DNA of 64,000 nucleotides from Planctomycetota bacterium (GTDB lineage Bacteria; Planctomycetota; Planctomycetia; Pirellulales; Lacipirellulaceae): positions 1-64,000 of the forward strand of contig JAJDEF010000029.1 in the NCBI GenBank assembly GCA_029259945.1. The letters are read 5' to 3'. Below are positions 37,699 to 46,657 of the stretch, one piece after another. The stretch's first letter is position 1, and each line of letters begins with the position of its first letter. The notes beneath the pieces were generated by a model. That model was not told the DNA's origin and did no database searches. It saw only the letters and a program-made list of their open reading frames with translations. A program made the position numbers and the translations under genes.

Positions 37699-38625
37699 CT
37701 AGGAGGTGATGCCCTTGGTTAGGGTCATAAATGCCGTTTCGAGATTGATTTCTTCTTCGGCCAGACGCGTCAGGGCGTGGCCGCTTTCGAAGAGAGTGCG
37801 TACCAGTTGGCTGTAATCGTGCTCGCCTGCAACCAGAGTGACCCGTAGCCCTTCTTCATCCACCTCGATTTTGTCGATCATATCGTGGCCTTCCAGCTGT
37901 CGGGCGGCGTCGTCGCGATCTCCGGCCACATCAATTCGCAGGACCGTTTGCCCGCGAACCTGTCGCATGACGTCGTCGACGTTGGAATTTACGATCAGCT
38001 CGCCCCGCTCGATAATGCCGATCTTGTTACAGATGTCGGCCAGCTCGGGCAGGATATGGCTCGAGACCATAATCGTCTTGCCCATGTTGCGAAGTTCTTT
38101 CAGTAGTCCTCGAATTTCGATTCGAGCGCGCGGGTCGAGGCCACTGGCGGGTTCGTCGAGCAGCAAAACTTGCGGGTCGTGCAGCAGCACACGCGCCAAG
38201 CCCAGTCGTTGTGTCATGCCGCGCGATAGGCTAGTGACCAACTCATCCCGTTTGTAGCCCAGGTCGACGAGGTCGAGCACTTCGTCACAGATTTTTTTAC
38301 GCTGTGGCCCTTTGATGCGATAGGCAGCGGCAAAAAACTCAAGGTACTCGGTGACTTTCATATTGTCGTACACACCAAAGAAATCGGGCATGTAGCCGAT
38401 GATACGACGGATTTCTTTCGGCTTAGTGTAGATCGAGTACCCACCGACATAGGCTTCGCCCCAAGTGGGGTTAAGCAGCGTGGCGAGGATCCGCATGGTG
38501 GTCGTCTTGCCGGCGCCATTGGGGCCGATGAAGCCGAACACATCGCCCCGTTCGAGTTTCAATTCGAGCTTGTTAATGGCAAATAAGTCGGAGTACTTCT
38601 TGGTGAGGTCGTGTATTTCTATCAC
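37699..38625 (-). CDS. ABC transporter ATP-binding protein
   Basis: 308 residues. Walker A GPNGAGKTTT, signature LSRGMTQRLGLARV (a variant of LSGGQ), Walker B VLLLDEPASGLDP and the switch His in VSSHILPEL are all present. The C-terminal 80 residues are a regulatory extension, as in GldA/CcmA-type exporters. The partner is probably the large membrane protein gene 62 bases upstream. The cargo is unknown. Confidence 0.92.
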   Translation of the reverse strand: MIEIHDLTKKYSDLFAINKLELKLERGDVFGFIGPNGAGKTTTMRILATLLNPTWGEAYVGGYSIYTKPKEIRRIIGYMPDFFGVYDNMKVTEYLEFFAAAYRIKGPQRKKICDEVLDLVDLGYKRDELVTSLSRGMTQRLGLARVLLHDPQVLLLDEPASGLDPRARIEIRGLLKELRNMGKTIMVSSHILPELADICNKIGIIERGELIVNSNVDDVMRQVRGQTVLRIDVAGDRDDAARQLEGHDMIDKIEVDEEGLRVTLVAGEHDYSQLVRTLFESGHALTRLAEEEINLETAFMTLTKGITS

Positions 38626-38687
38626 AGCAGTGGCGAGGGGTTGAGGATGTGGTGTTAGTAAAATATCTCAAGGCGAAAAAGGAGAAA

Positions 38688-40943
38688 CTACTCTTCCGAC
38701 ATAGTGACGGGCGACGCAGTAACGGGAAGCAAAAATCGATAAAAGGTCCAGCGGCGATCTTCCTCGCCGCGAAGGGGCTTCGTCTCGTTTAGCCACTGGC
38801 TACCTGAGATGGTCGATTTGGCGACGAGGATGGCACAATCGTCTTGCTGCAACAGATGGCTCAGGTCGACGAACGATTGGTAACGATTAAGCATGCCTGA
38901 GTAGCGATGCCCGTTGATCGCTTTGAAAAACATCATCGTTTTGAGCAAACGCGTGACGTCGGACGAGGCCAAATGGTAGGGCACCGTGCCATCGTCGGCG
39001 GTATTCGTGATCGTAGTATCACCTGCCGTGGCGCTAGTCAGCAAAGTTTTTACGGTTCGCGGCTGTCGAGAATGGTCAATGGTGATGGTTGCATCCTCGG
39101 TGACTCGACCCAAATAGTACGCCCAGTGATTATAAAGGAGCAAGCAGTCGTCGAGTTCAATTCCCGTTTTATTGGTGAACTGGCCTAGTAATAATCGATC
39201 GACCGTCGGTCGCAATTCCGAACGGATTATTGGCGAATCGATTTGTGCCGACCAACGAGCAGAAATGGTCTTGGTCGACCAAATTTGCACGGGTAGTGCA
39301 GTCATCTCGCGACGCGCCGAGCTAAACGCATAACCCGTCTTAAACACCCCCGTCTGCGTCGCGCTGGCTTGCATCCCCCCCAACGCATAGCCCGGAAGCC
39401 CAAGCCAAGAGACTTGGCTATCGATATTTTCAAGGCCCTCGTTGTCAAACAAGCTGGGTACGAGTGTTAAGTGGTACTTGTCGACTTGAGGGGTAAAGAA
39501 ATGGCTCCAGACGGTGCCCCGTGCGAGGCCACTGGTGGTATCGATGTCGACGACTTCGACTTGGTTCACTCGCAGTTGGTCGCCCTTCGTCCAATTGGCA
39601 TAAAAGTAGGCCGCAGCAGAAACCCCAATAACCATGGCCGGAAACGTAAGCCAAGTGAGTTCAGGACGTCGAAAAACTTTGCGTACCAAATAGTAGTCGC
39701 CGGGGCCGATCAGCACGATGTAACCCAAAACTAAAAACGCGACAAACGCAAACGAGACCACTTCGACACCCGCAAACTTGCTGTCGAGTGCGTTGCGAAG
39801 CTGGCCGATCATATCGACACTTTCCACCGCGGCTAGCCCTTGTTCGAGCTGATCCGGCTCAATTCCTTCCGCGTCCCAGCCTAGTACCTTCCGTAGAAAA
39901 GTCGTACGGCCAGCCCAGTCTCGCAGGGGAGGGCGGTCGAAATCTAGTCCTACAAAAACCAACTCGCCAAGTCCTAGTCGCGACCGTACCACGATCGGTA
40001 AATCCGTAGGACGGCTACCCGCATGGACAAGAATTTGGCCTTCGACGTTCTCCAACTTGGGAATTTGTAAATCGACTCGTCGGTTACCGGCCACCAGCTG
40101 TTCGCCGCCGCTAAAAGTTTCGAGAGGATGCGATTGGCGAAGGCGTTCGAGCGATGCATAGGTTCCGGGAATCAAATCAGCTAGCGGCCCGTCGGAGGCA
40201 AGAAGTTCCGCGCTTTCAGACCCACAGAAAACTACGAGGCGACCACCCAGCTCTACCCAGCGATGTAACGATTCAAGACGCCCCGGATTTTGTAGCAGGG
40301 GGCGATATAGCGCTGGCTTCGAGGTCGTCATCAAGACGGTGTCCACGGCCTCGTATCCTATCCAACTCGTCGGCAAGCTTGCTGCATCTTCCAGATGGGC
40401 AACGCGAGTCATCAGCAACTCGTTATCCGTCTGATCGCTAGCGACCAGTTCTCCCAAACCCAGCGAAGGGCCAAATTCGACCAGCAATCGATTCGTCGCG
40501 GGGATGCCACTTGCGATCACTCCGGCAGCAGGTTCTGGCCCTGGGTAGAACTTTCGCTTGCAACGCACTTTTCCTTCGGCGAAGAAGTTGACCTCCAGAG
40601 GGCTATAAGTCTGACCAACACGTATCATCAGTCGTGCCGTCGTGATTTGACCAGGTTGAATGCCTACGGGTCGATCCTCCGAAGAATGAATCGTGGTGGG
40701 CACGCCATCGCTATCGGGGACGGTCACGAACAACTGACCCGTGTAGGGCGTCGAACCGCCGAGCAGGTCGACTTCCAACGAAGTCCAGCAGCCGAGTTTA
40801 TAGACGCCACCAAAGCCAAGGCGGACTTCACGAATCTCAGGTTCCTGCAATTGCTCTGCAAGCGCTACCGACTCGACTTGGGCGAAAAAAAACGAGAAGG
40901 CAACCGCAAGCGAGGTGGCGAATAGGACGCAACGTTTGCTCAT
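38688..40943 (-). CDS. large exported membrane protein paired with an ABC ATPase
   Basis: 751 residues. There is a signal peptide (about 5-30). A glutamine-amidotransferase-like segment follows (WIGYEAVDTVLMTTSKPALY, RLVVFCGSESAELLAS), as in GldG or DUF4350 relatives. Two membrane helices lie near 400-450 (FVAFLVLGYIVLIGPGDYYL), and a beta-rich region ends the protein. The gene order (membrane protein then ATPase) suggests a Gld-like exporter or cell-surface machine. No known catalytic residues were seen. Confidence 0.6.
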   Translation of the reverse strand: MSKRCVLFATSLAVAFSFFFAQVESVALAEQLQEPEIREVRLGFGGVYKLGCWTSLEVDLLGGSTPYTGQLFVTVPDSDGVPTTIHSSEDRPVGIQPGQITTARLMIRVGQTYSPLEVNFFAEGKVRCKRKFYPGPEPAAGVIASGIPATNRLLVEFGPSLGLGELVASDQTDNELLMTRVAHLEDAASLPTSWIGYEAVDTVLMTTSKPALYRPLLQNPGRLESLHRWVELGGRLVVFCGSESAELLASDGPLADLIPGTYASLERLRQSHPLETFSGGEQLVAGNRRVDLQIPKLENVEGQILVHAGSRPTDLPIVVRSRLGLGELVFVGLDFDRPPLRDWAGRTTFLRKVLGWDAEGIEPDQLEQGLAAVESVDMIGQLRNALDSKFAGVEVVSFAFVAFLVLGYIVLIGPGDYYLVRKVFRRPELTWLTFPAMVIGVSAAAYFYANWTKGDQLRVNQVEVVDIDTTSGLARGTVWSHFFTPQVDKYHLTLVPSLFDNEGLENIDSQVSWLGLPGYALGGMQASATQTGVFKTGYAFSSARREMTALPVQIWSTKTISARWSAQIDSPIIRSELRPTVDRLLLGQFTNKTGIELDDCLLLYNHWAYYLGRVTEDATITIDHSRQPRTVKTLLTSATAGDTTITNTADDGTVPYHLASSDVTRLLKTMMFFKAINGHRYSGMLNRYQSFVDLSHLLQQDDCAILVAKSTISGSQWLNETKPLRGEEDRRWTFYRFLLPVTASPVTMSEE

Positions 40944-41260
40944 GGCTTCTCCTGATTGTCACAAGTGCAAACCAGTCGCCCGCAGCCGGGGCAGCCTGAG
41001 CCATATTTTTTAGCCACTGCCGCAGTGAGATCGACCTCAGCGACGTTGGCAATCGTCGTCAGCCAAGCCAGCACATCGGCAAATTCGGCGGCCACTTCTT
41101 CTGGGGTGCCTTCGCGTAGGGCGGAAGCCAATTCGCCAACTTCTTCGATAAGCCACATAAAGGTGCCATCGATACCTCGCGACACGTCCTTCTCATGGTA
41201 CATATCGCGAATTAGTTGTTGCATGTCTCGCAGCGAGATTTCCGTGGATGCCTCGGGCAC
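40940..41260 (-). CDS. MazG-like nucleotide pyrophosphohydrolase
   Basis: 106 residues. The MazG helix motif WLIEEVGELASALREG is followed by EEVAAEFADVLAWLTTIANV, giving the EExxE...ExxD metal ligands. These enzymes hydrolyse (d)NTPs to monophosphates. The C-terminus has an unusual cysteine group (GCPGCGRLVCTC), perhaps a small zinc site. It overlaps the next gene by 4 bases (ATGA), so translation is coupled. Confidence 0.85.
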   Translation of the reverse strand: MPEASTEISLRDMQQLIRDMYHEKDVSRGIDGTFMWLIEEVGELASALREGTPEEVAAEFADVLAWLTTIANVAEVDLTAAVAKKYGSGCPGCGRLVCTCDNQEKP

Positions 41261-41478
41261 AGATTCTGTTCCTTGATTTTACGGCTGTTTGTCGAGCTAC
41301 CATCATCAGCCCCAAAGGGCTACATTTACTGCACGTCTCCATGCTGTTTGGTTGCGCTAATTTCCCGCGTCGCTGGATGCCTCCAAGCTAGTTCTGGGAT
41401 AGACTCTAGTGTACTCGAAGCGAAGTCGTCCCGACCAGGGACAGACGATTTCTTAACACCATAGGGACTCGACGACTG

Positions 41479-41817
41479 ATGTCGAAGTTTGTGACAGTTG
41501 CCAAAGTCGGAAGCATTCCAGAGGGGCAGGGGGCGACTTTTCCTGTGGGCGACCGGCTCGTGGCCGTCTTTAATCATCAAGGTGCCCATCATGCCATCGA
41601 CGATATCTGCCCCCATATGGGAGCATCGCTCGGGGCAGGGCAGCTAGACGAAGAGGGCACCGTCATTTGCCCCTGGCACGCATGGCGGTTCGATGTCTGT
41701 GACGGAACCTGGTGCGACAACCCTCGATTGAAGATCGATCAGTTTCCGCTGAGAATCAAAGGCGACGAAATTCAGATCCAAGTTTCTCAGAAGAAAACAA
41801 CCGATAGCGAGGAGTAG
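41479..41817 (+). CDS. Rieske [2Fe-2S] ferredoxin, NirD-like
   Basis: 112 residues, a stand-alone Rieske domain. Ligands are in CPHMG and CPWHAWRF. There is no membrane anchor or signal peptide, so it is cytoplasmic. This size fits the small ferredoxin components of dioxygenases or NirD. No oxygenase or NirB gene is adjacent, so the partner is unknown. Confidence 0.9.
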   Translation: MSKFVTVAKVGSIPEGQGATFPVGDRLVAVFNHQGAHHAIDDICPHMGASLGAGQLDEEGTVICPWHAWRFDVCDGTWCDNPRLKIDQFPLRIKGDEIQIQVSQKKTTDSEE

Positions 41818-41826
41818 GCGCCACAT

Positions 41827-41847
41827 AGCCCGGCCATCCTGGCCGGA
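41827..41847. repeat. palindromic repeat AGCCCGGCCATCCTGGCCGG (copy 2 of 3)
   Basis: Starts 10 bases after the Rieske stop; identical to the copies at 1386 and 45721 through AGCCCGGCCATCCTGGCCGG. It is preceded by ACAT, as is copy 3. Confidence 0.6.
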
Positions 41848-41878
41848 AGCATCAGAGCACACAACAGTAAAACGCCGA

Positions 41879-44206
41879 CTATCGAGTCACCGACTCACTG
41901 TGTTCTGCCGAGTAGGCCGCTTCGCTGTCTTCCCAAAGCTGCTCCTCTTCGAAAAATCGCGTGGTCTCTTCGGCTGCCAGCTTGATCTCTAGATCCTGGC
42001 AAGCGACTTCCGCACGGAACACATGGGTGCCCGCATGATTGGCGGTCGCGCGAATGCGTAACACAACCTCGCTGCCAGCCGGCAAACTTTTGATCGGGTG
42101 GAACGTAACCCGTCCATCGCGAATCGAGTATTGGGCACCTTCGACCGACGTCGGCTCGATGCCTGCCGAGAAGAGGCCGATCACGCCCACTCCTTCCGCA
42201 GCGGTCTTGCCCCGATTAAGAATTCGAATTTCATAGAGCACGGTTTCGTTCAAGGCGATTGGCCCCTGCGGGTCGCTCACCTCGAGTTTAAGATCGGCCA
42301 AAGCGACCACCTCGGTTTGTATTTGTTTCGAGTCGCTCAAATCGCCCTCGGCGGTTTGAGCCGTCACATCAAAAACATTAGCCCCAGGTCGATCCACTTG
42401 GCAACGCACTTGCATAAATTGTTCCTGCCCGGCACCGATTCCGGGCAAGTTCCAACTCACCACATCCGTTTTGGCGTTATGGCGGTATCCCTTGCTTGCG
42501 GTCACAAATTGCGCACCTTCGGCAAGCTGAACTTGAACCGACACCCGCTCGGTGTTTGCGGTTCCCGGGTTGCGAACCCGAATGTTGTAGCTTGCGGTGG
42601 TGCCGGCATACTTGGTCTCTGGCCCGCGCCAGTCGACTTGTAATTCTGGTTTTTTGCATAGAATATTTTTCACCGACTCCGCAGTCAGGCCACCGATGGC
42701 AGTAGCACTTGCCTGGATGTTCAACTCACCCGCCTCGCGGGCAATAAATTCAAGATCAAGGTCACGAACTTCGCCCGGCTTAAGGGTGCCGATTGCTTGA
42801 GTAATTGCAGACTGGGCGTTGCCTCCAGGCGGAACGAGCCGGATGACAACTTGCTCTGCTTGACCGGTGCCCGGATTGCTCAAGGTAAGGCGATAACGTT
42901 GTGGTTTGCCAAAGAGCACCTCTTGAGGCCCTTCGACATCCAGCAGCAATTTGGGTTCTTGCACTTCGACCATTGTTGACGAGGCGATAGGGGCCTGACT
43001 CCACTGGACGCCTAACGCGAGCGGCTGACCACTGTGAGGAATCAAACGAAGGTGAAGTGTTTCGGAAGATTGTGCGGCGAGTTCGCTCAGGTTCCAATCG
43101 AGAACGTCGACTTCCTCGCCTTGGCTCGCATGCTTCACCACACCACTTGTCGACGTGACATCGACCACCTCGGCCCAATGAGGAACATGAATCGAAGCCG
43201 CTAACGATTTTGCCGAAGTGTTGCTCGTGTTTTCAAGGGTCACTTGGTACGTTGCTTCGCGGCCCACCATAATGCGGCGAGGTCCTTCGACGTGCGAGAC
43301 AATCACTGGTTGCTGATAACTTTGCGAAAAATTGTCATTGGAAGTCTGTTCTTCGACGTCAACCGTTTCTCTGGTGACGTTCGTGGTTTGATTTCTGCTT
43401 GGATTTGCAGAGTAAGTTTTTTTCGAAGTGACCGGCGATCGAGGAGCAAATACCGATGCCGACCGTTTGACGAGGGGTTTTGCCCCGTCCGTCGCCGTTG
43501 TCTCATCCGTCGCAACGACACGGGATCGGCCAGCTCTCGCTTTAGAGTCTTCGGCAACCGCTTCACTTTCACGATCTTCCGTCAGCAATCGGTGAAGATC
43601 GAATGCCTGACTTGGCACGCGAGCTCGACGCGAGGTGGATCTCGTCAAGGGCGTGGGAGCGATCTCGAAGCTCGATCCATCCGACTCGTCGGTCGCTTCG
43701 GCACTCTCGGTTGGCAAGACATCGGCCAAAGTGGTTTCCAACTCGTCGGTTTGGTTGGTCGATGGCAATCTACGTGTGACAGGCCGTCTTGCGTGACTTC
43801 GAGCGGAATTACTTCCAGCACGCGGCATGGCATCTACTTGTTCCGATTCAATCGGGTCGTAGGCTTGAGGAGGTTCGCTGTAAGCATCCGAAGTTTCGCG
43901 GTTAGGTCGGGTGCTTGACTTACGGCCAAAGAAATGCTCCGGCAGAAGGTTGCTCGGACTGATACTTGGCAGCAGCGATTTTCGCTTCTTGGTTTGGTTT
44001 GGTTGAGCGCTACGCTTCGCAGGCTTCTGAAGCGCAGAAGCATTTTGCTCGTCACTTCGGAACTTGCTTTGTAGTGCCGCCAAACGATCGACCAAAGTGG
44101 CCGTTCCCGAGGAACTCTCGGAGCGACCCGATTGGGCAACGCTGATGGAAACCGAAGTGCAAAAAATCGTCAAACTAACGATTCCGATAATCCAACTACG
44201 AGACAT
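41879..44206 (-). CDS. large exported protein with repeated DUF11/CARDB-like domains
   Basis: 775 residues. Signal peptide MSRSWIIGIVSLTIFCTSVS. A low-complexity Ser/Arg/Thr-rich region follows (about 20-260). Then come four or more Ig-like repeats, each with a GP.....G....Y.....N.G.A core (GPRRIMVGREATYQVTLENT; GPQEVLFGKPQRYRLTLSNP; GPETKYAGTTASYNIRVRNP; GPIALNETVLYEIRILNRGK). Such proteins are surface or envelope structural proteins in planctomycetes. ATG at 44206 has GAGGAAGAG upstream. Confidence 0.8.
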   Translation of the reverse strand: MSRSWIIGIVSLTIFCTSVSISVAQSGRSESSSGTATLVDRLAALQSKFRSDEQNASALQKPAKRSAQPNQTKKRKSLLPSISPSNLLPEHFFGRKSSTRPNRETSDAYSEPPQAYDPIESEQVDAMPRAGSNSARSHARRPVTRRLPSTNQTDELETTLADVLPTESAEATDESDGSSFEIAPTPLTRSTSRRARVPSQAFDLHRLLTEDRESEAVAEDSKARAGRSRVVATDETTATDGAKPLVKRSASVFAPRSPVTSKKTYSANPSRNQTTNVTRETVDVEEQTSNDNFSQSYQQPVIVSHVEGPRRIMVGREATYQVTLENTSNTSAKSLAASIHVPHWAEVVDVTSTSGVVKHASQGEEVDVLDWNLSELAAQSSETLHLRLIPHSGQPLALGVQWSQAPIASSTMVEVQEPKLLLDVEGPQEVLFGKPQRYRLTLSNPGTGQAEQVVIRLVPPGGNAQSAITQAIGTLKPGEVRDLDLEFIAREAGELNIQASATAIGGLTAESVKNILCKKPELQVDWRGPETKYAGTTASYNIRVRNPGTANTERVSVQVQLAEGAQFVTASKGYRHNAKTDVVSWNLPGIGAGQEQFMQVRCQVDRPGANVFDVTAQTAEGDLSDSKQIQTEVVALADLKLEVSDPQGPIALNETVLYEIRILNRGKTAAEGVGVIGLFSAGIEPTSVEGAQYSIRDGRVTFHPIKSLPAGSEVVLRIRATANHAGTHVFRAEVACQDLEIKLAAEETTRFFEEEQLWEDSEAAYSAEHSESVTR

Positions 44207-44456
44207 GGTCTCTTCCTCGCGCAATGATATCCAGGGTGACAAAGGTTCGTCGTGAAGGTTTATCGGCCTGCTGCCACTGAGAAGATGAACCGATCCTACG
44301 AAAAAATCCGGTCAGATAAGATGGGATACTTGAGAAGAGTAGGGGTGGCAGCTAGGAGTGGTTTGCTAGCACGGCTGTCAGAGTTCACAGCAGAAACAAG
44401 AAGAAACTGCCTCCTCGTTTTGCAACAAAAAGCGACAGAACCAAATAGCCGCAACT

Positions 44457-45491
44457 CTACGAGTTGCCGGAGGCAGACTTCACCACCTCAAACCCTAAAT
44501 CGCGGATCATCGCGTAGTCGGCTTCGGGCAGTTGCCCTTTGGTGGTGAGATAGTCGCCGACGAAAATGGAATTCGCCGCATACAGGCCCATCGGCTGCAA
44601 ACTGCGGAGATGCAATTCGCGGCCACCGGCAATGCGAATTTCTCGCTCAGGATTCGTCAAACGAAACATGGCTAGCGTTCTTAAACAGTCGTTCGGCGTA
44701 AGGTCGCTACGGCCTTCGAGCGTGGTCCCTTCGATCGCGTTCAAAAAATTGACCGGAATCGATTCGACTTTTAGCTCGCGCAAGTCGAGTGCCATGTCGA
44801 CAATGTCACTCGGACGCTCACCCATGCCGATAATGCCCCCCGAGCAGAGTTCCATGCCGGCATCGCGAACTGCGTGCAGCGTGTCGAGCCGATCCTGATA
44901 CGTGTGCGTTGTGCAAACTTCGCTATAAAACTCACCGCCCGTATTAAGATTGTGATTCACCCGATCGACGCCGCAAGCTTTGAGCCGCGCTGCCTGCTCA
45001 GGAGTCAGCAGTCCCAAGCAAGCACAAATGTCGAGGTCGTATTGCTGCTTAATCTCAGGGACAAGCTGCTCGACGGCAGCGATTTCTCGTTCGCTGGGCC
45101 CGCGCGCCGAAATCACCATGCAGTAGGTTTTCGCCTGCCGCTCGGCGGCGGCTTTTGCGCCAGCGAGAAGCTCTTCACGATTCAACAGATTATATTTAGG
45201 AATTTCGGCGGTCGAGTTTTTCGACTGCGAGCAGTAGCTGCAATCCTCGGGGCACAAACCGCTCTTGGCATTCATTAGAAAATAAAGTTGCACGCTTCGC
45301 CCAAAGTAATGATGCCGCACCCGAAACGCGGCATGCAAAAGATCGAGTACCTCTACATCGGGCGCCGCCAACACCTCCTGGGCTTCGTCGGCCGACAGTT
45401 CCTCGCCGGCGAGTACACGCGTCGCAAAGGTTTGCCACCGGCTGGTGGAGTTGGTTTCGAGGGAAACTGGGCTTAGCGAAGGAGAAGTCAT
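44457..45491 (-). CDS. bioB: biotin synthase
   Basis: 344 residues. The radical SAM motif CPEDCSYC is followed by family landmarks [39 protein letters not shown] and [11 protein letters not shown], and Arg in [11 protein letters not shown]. BioB inserts sulfur into dethiobiotin. I chose ATG at 45491; an upstream in-frame start would add 24 residues outside the family. No other bio genes are near. A 68-base intergenic element lies 47 bases before the start. Confidence 0.93.
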   Translation of the reverse strand: MTSPSLSPVSLETNSTSRWQTFATRVLAGEELSADEAQEVLAAPDVEVLDLLHAAFRVRHHYFGRSVQLYFLMNAKSGLCPEDCSYCSQSKNSTAEIPKYNLLNREELLAGAKAAAERQAKTYCMVISARGPSEREIAAVEQLVPEIKQQYDLDICACLGLLTPEQAARLKACGVDRVNHNLNTGGEFYSEVCTTHTYQDRLDTLHAVRDAGMELCSGGIIGMGERPSDIVDMALDLRELKVESIPVNFLNAIEGTTLEGRSDLTPNDCLRTLAMFRLTNPEREIRIAGGRELHLRSLQPMGLYAANSIFVGDYLTTKGQLPEADYAMIRDLGFEVVKSASGNS

Positions 45492-45537
45492 GGGGCTTTT
45501 TCTCGAAGTTGGGGCGTCGATCACCCAGTTTTTCAGC

Positions 45538-45605
45538 CGGTTCAAAACCCACTTTCGGCACAAAAATCTCCGGCCGTGGGATACTTTTTTGGAGTTTTGA
45601 AACCG
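45538..45605. repeat. 68-base intergenic element with TTTTGAAACCG ends (copy 2 of 2)
   Basis: Bounded by CGGTTCAAAA and TTTTGAAACCG. Compared with the reverse strand of the copy at 4634-4701, the right halves align without gaps: GGGAT, a C/T-rich stretch including TTT, and TTTTGAAACCG, then a looser TCTNGCT. It lies between the divergent bioB and PSP1 genes. Confidence 0.5.
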
Positions 45606-45720
45606 TATCTAGCTACAATACTGGTCGGAGATTCCCTCCAGTATCGACGCCACCGCCACAAACGCAAGGTGGCATTTAACAGCCGAGTGTTCCGCCTCGC
45701 CGGAAACGATAGAACCACAT

Positions 45721-45742
45721 AGCCCGGCCATCCTGGCCGGGA
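45721..45742. repeat. palindromic repeat AGCCCGGCCATCCTGGCCGG (copy 3 of 3)
   Basis: 17 bases before the PSP1 gene start, in its leader. Sequence as in the copies at 1386 and 41827. Confidence 0.6.
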
Positions 45743-45758
45743 AATAACGCATACCAAC

Positions 45759-46313
45759 ATGGGCTACCACCTAGTACGATTTAGTTTGCAAGGACAAGTG
45801 GGGCGGTTCGTCGCCGCCGATGCCGTGCGCTATCCACGTCAATCGCGTGTGATCGTACGTAGCGCTCGCGGACTGGAGATCGGCGAAGTCGTTGCCGAGC
45901 CCGAGTCGGGTGACGATACGAGCCGCTCCGATGGCCAAATTCTGCGGCGGATGACGGTTGAAGACCAGCTGCTCGAAGCGAGACTAGAAAAACATCGGCA
46001 CAATGCGTTTCAAGCTTGCTGTGCGCTTCTCGACGAGCGCCAGATTCCGGCCACCTTGATCGATGTCGAACATCTTTTTGACGGCGAAGGACTGTTTTTC
46101 TATTTTTTGGGCGACGTCCCCCAAGAAGCCGAGCAGCTGACTCAGCAGCTAGCCGAAACTTACGAGGCCACGGTCGAGTTCCGTAAATTCGCAGAGACGC
46201 TTGCCGAAGGTTGCGGCCCCGGTTGCGGCACCGAAGATGCAATGGGGCAGGGCGGTTGCGACAGCTGCACCTCGTGTGCCGTGGCGACCGCGTGTTCAAC
46301 GAAAAGTCGCTAA
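45759..46313 (+). CDS. PSP1/RicT-like protein with a cysteine-rich tail
   Basis: 184 residues. The PSP1 domain is seen in VIVRSARGLEIGEVVAEPES and LIDVEHLFDGEGLFFYFLGD. The C-terminal 35 residues hold seven cysteines in GCGPGCG, GGCDSCTSCAVATAC. In Bacillus, RicT (YaaT) forms an iron-sulfur complex with RicA and RicF that affects RNase Y. A metal-binding tail fits that, but the role here is inference. Confidence 0.75.
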   Translation: MGYHLVRFSLQGQVGRFVAADAVRYPRQSRVIVRSARGLEIGEVVAEPESGDDTSRSDGQILRRMTVEDQLLEARLEKHRHNAFQACCALLDERQIPATLIDVEHLFDGEGLFFYFLGDVPQEAEQLTQQLAETYEATVEFRKFAETLAEGCGPGCGTEDAMGQGGCDSCTSCAVATACSTKSR

Positions 46314-46321
46314 GGCTGTTC

Positions 46322-46648
46322 TTACCCCTCGCCAAGTCCACCCAGCGAGGCAAGAAATTCGCTCATTTCGCTTGCCGCATGGGCATCCCCCTGGCTGCGT
46401 GCCTGCTCGATGCCGTCGCGAAGAACGCTGCGTGCCTCGTCGACTCGGTCGAGTCGAGCCAGTTGTTGGCTTGCCATAAAAAACGCGGGGATGTAGGGCG
46501 GCTCGTCCTTGGTGAGTTCGCCAAGGCGTTCGAGGCTTGTGTCATGATCCTCCTCTTTGTCAAGTTCCATCGCTAGGCTATAGCGTAGAAAGGTGTCGAC
46601 CGGGTCGTCGACCAACATCGCTTCGATTTTTTCGCGTCGAGTAGCCAC
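46322..46648 (-). CDS. small TPR-like protein
   Basis: 108 residues with two to three TPR-type helix pairs (FLRYSLAMELDKEEDHDTSL, AFFMASQQLARLDRVDEARS). No catalytic motif; probably a protein-contact module. It ends 8 bases from the PSP1 stop (convergent) and starts 9 bases after the secreted propeller-like gene's stop, so it may be co-transcribed with that gene. Confidence 0.65.
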   Translation of the reverse strand: MATRREKIEAMLVDDPVDTFLRYSLAMELDKEEDHDTSLERLGELTKDEPPYIPAFFMASQQLARLDRVDEARSVLRDGIEQARSQGDAHAASEMSEFLASLGGLGEG

Positions 46649-46657
46649 ATTTTTCTT

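Noticed and set aside
43244-43918. A 224-codon plus-strand open frame opposite the DUF11-type protein
   Set aside because: It is antisense to a low-complexity region; long antisense frames are expected in such sequence.
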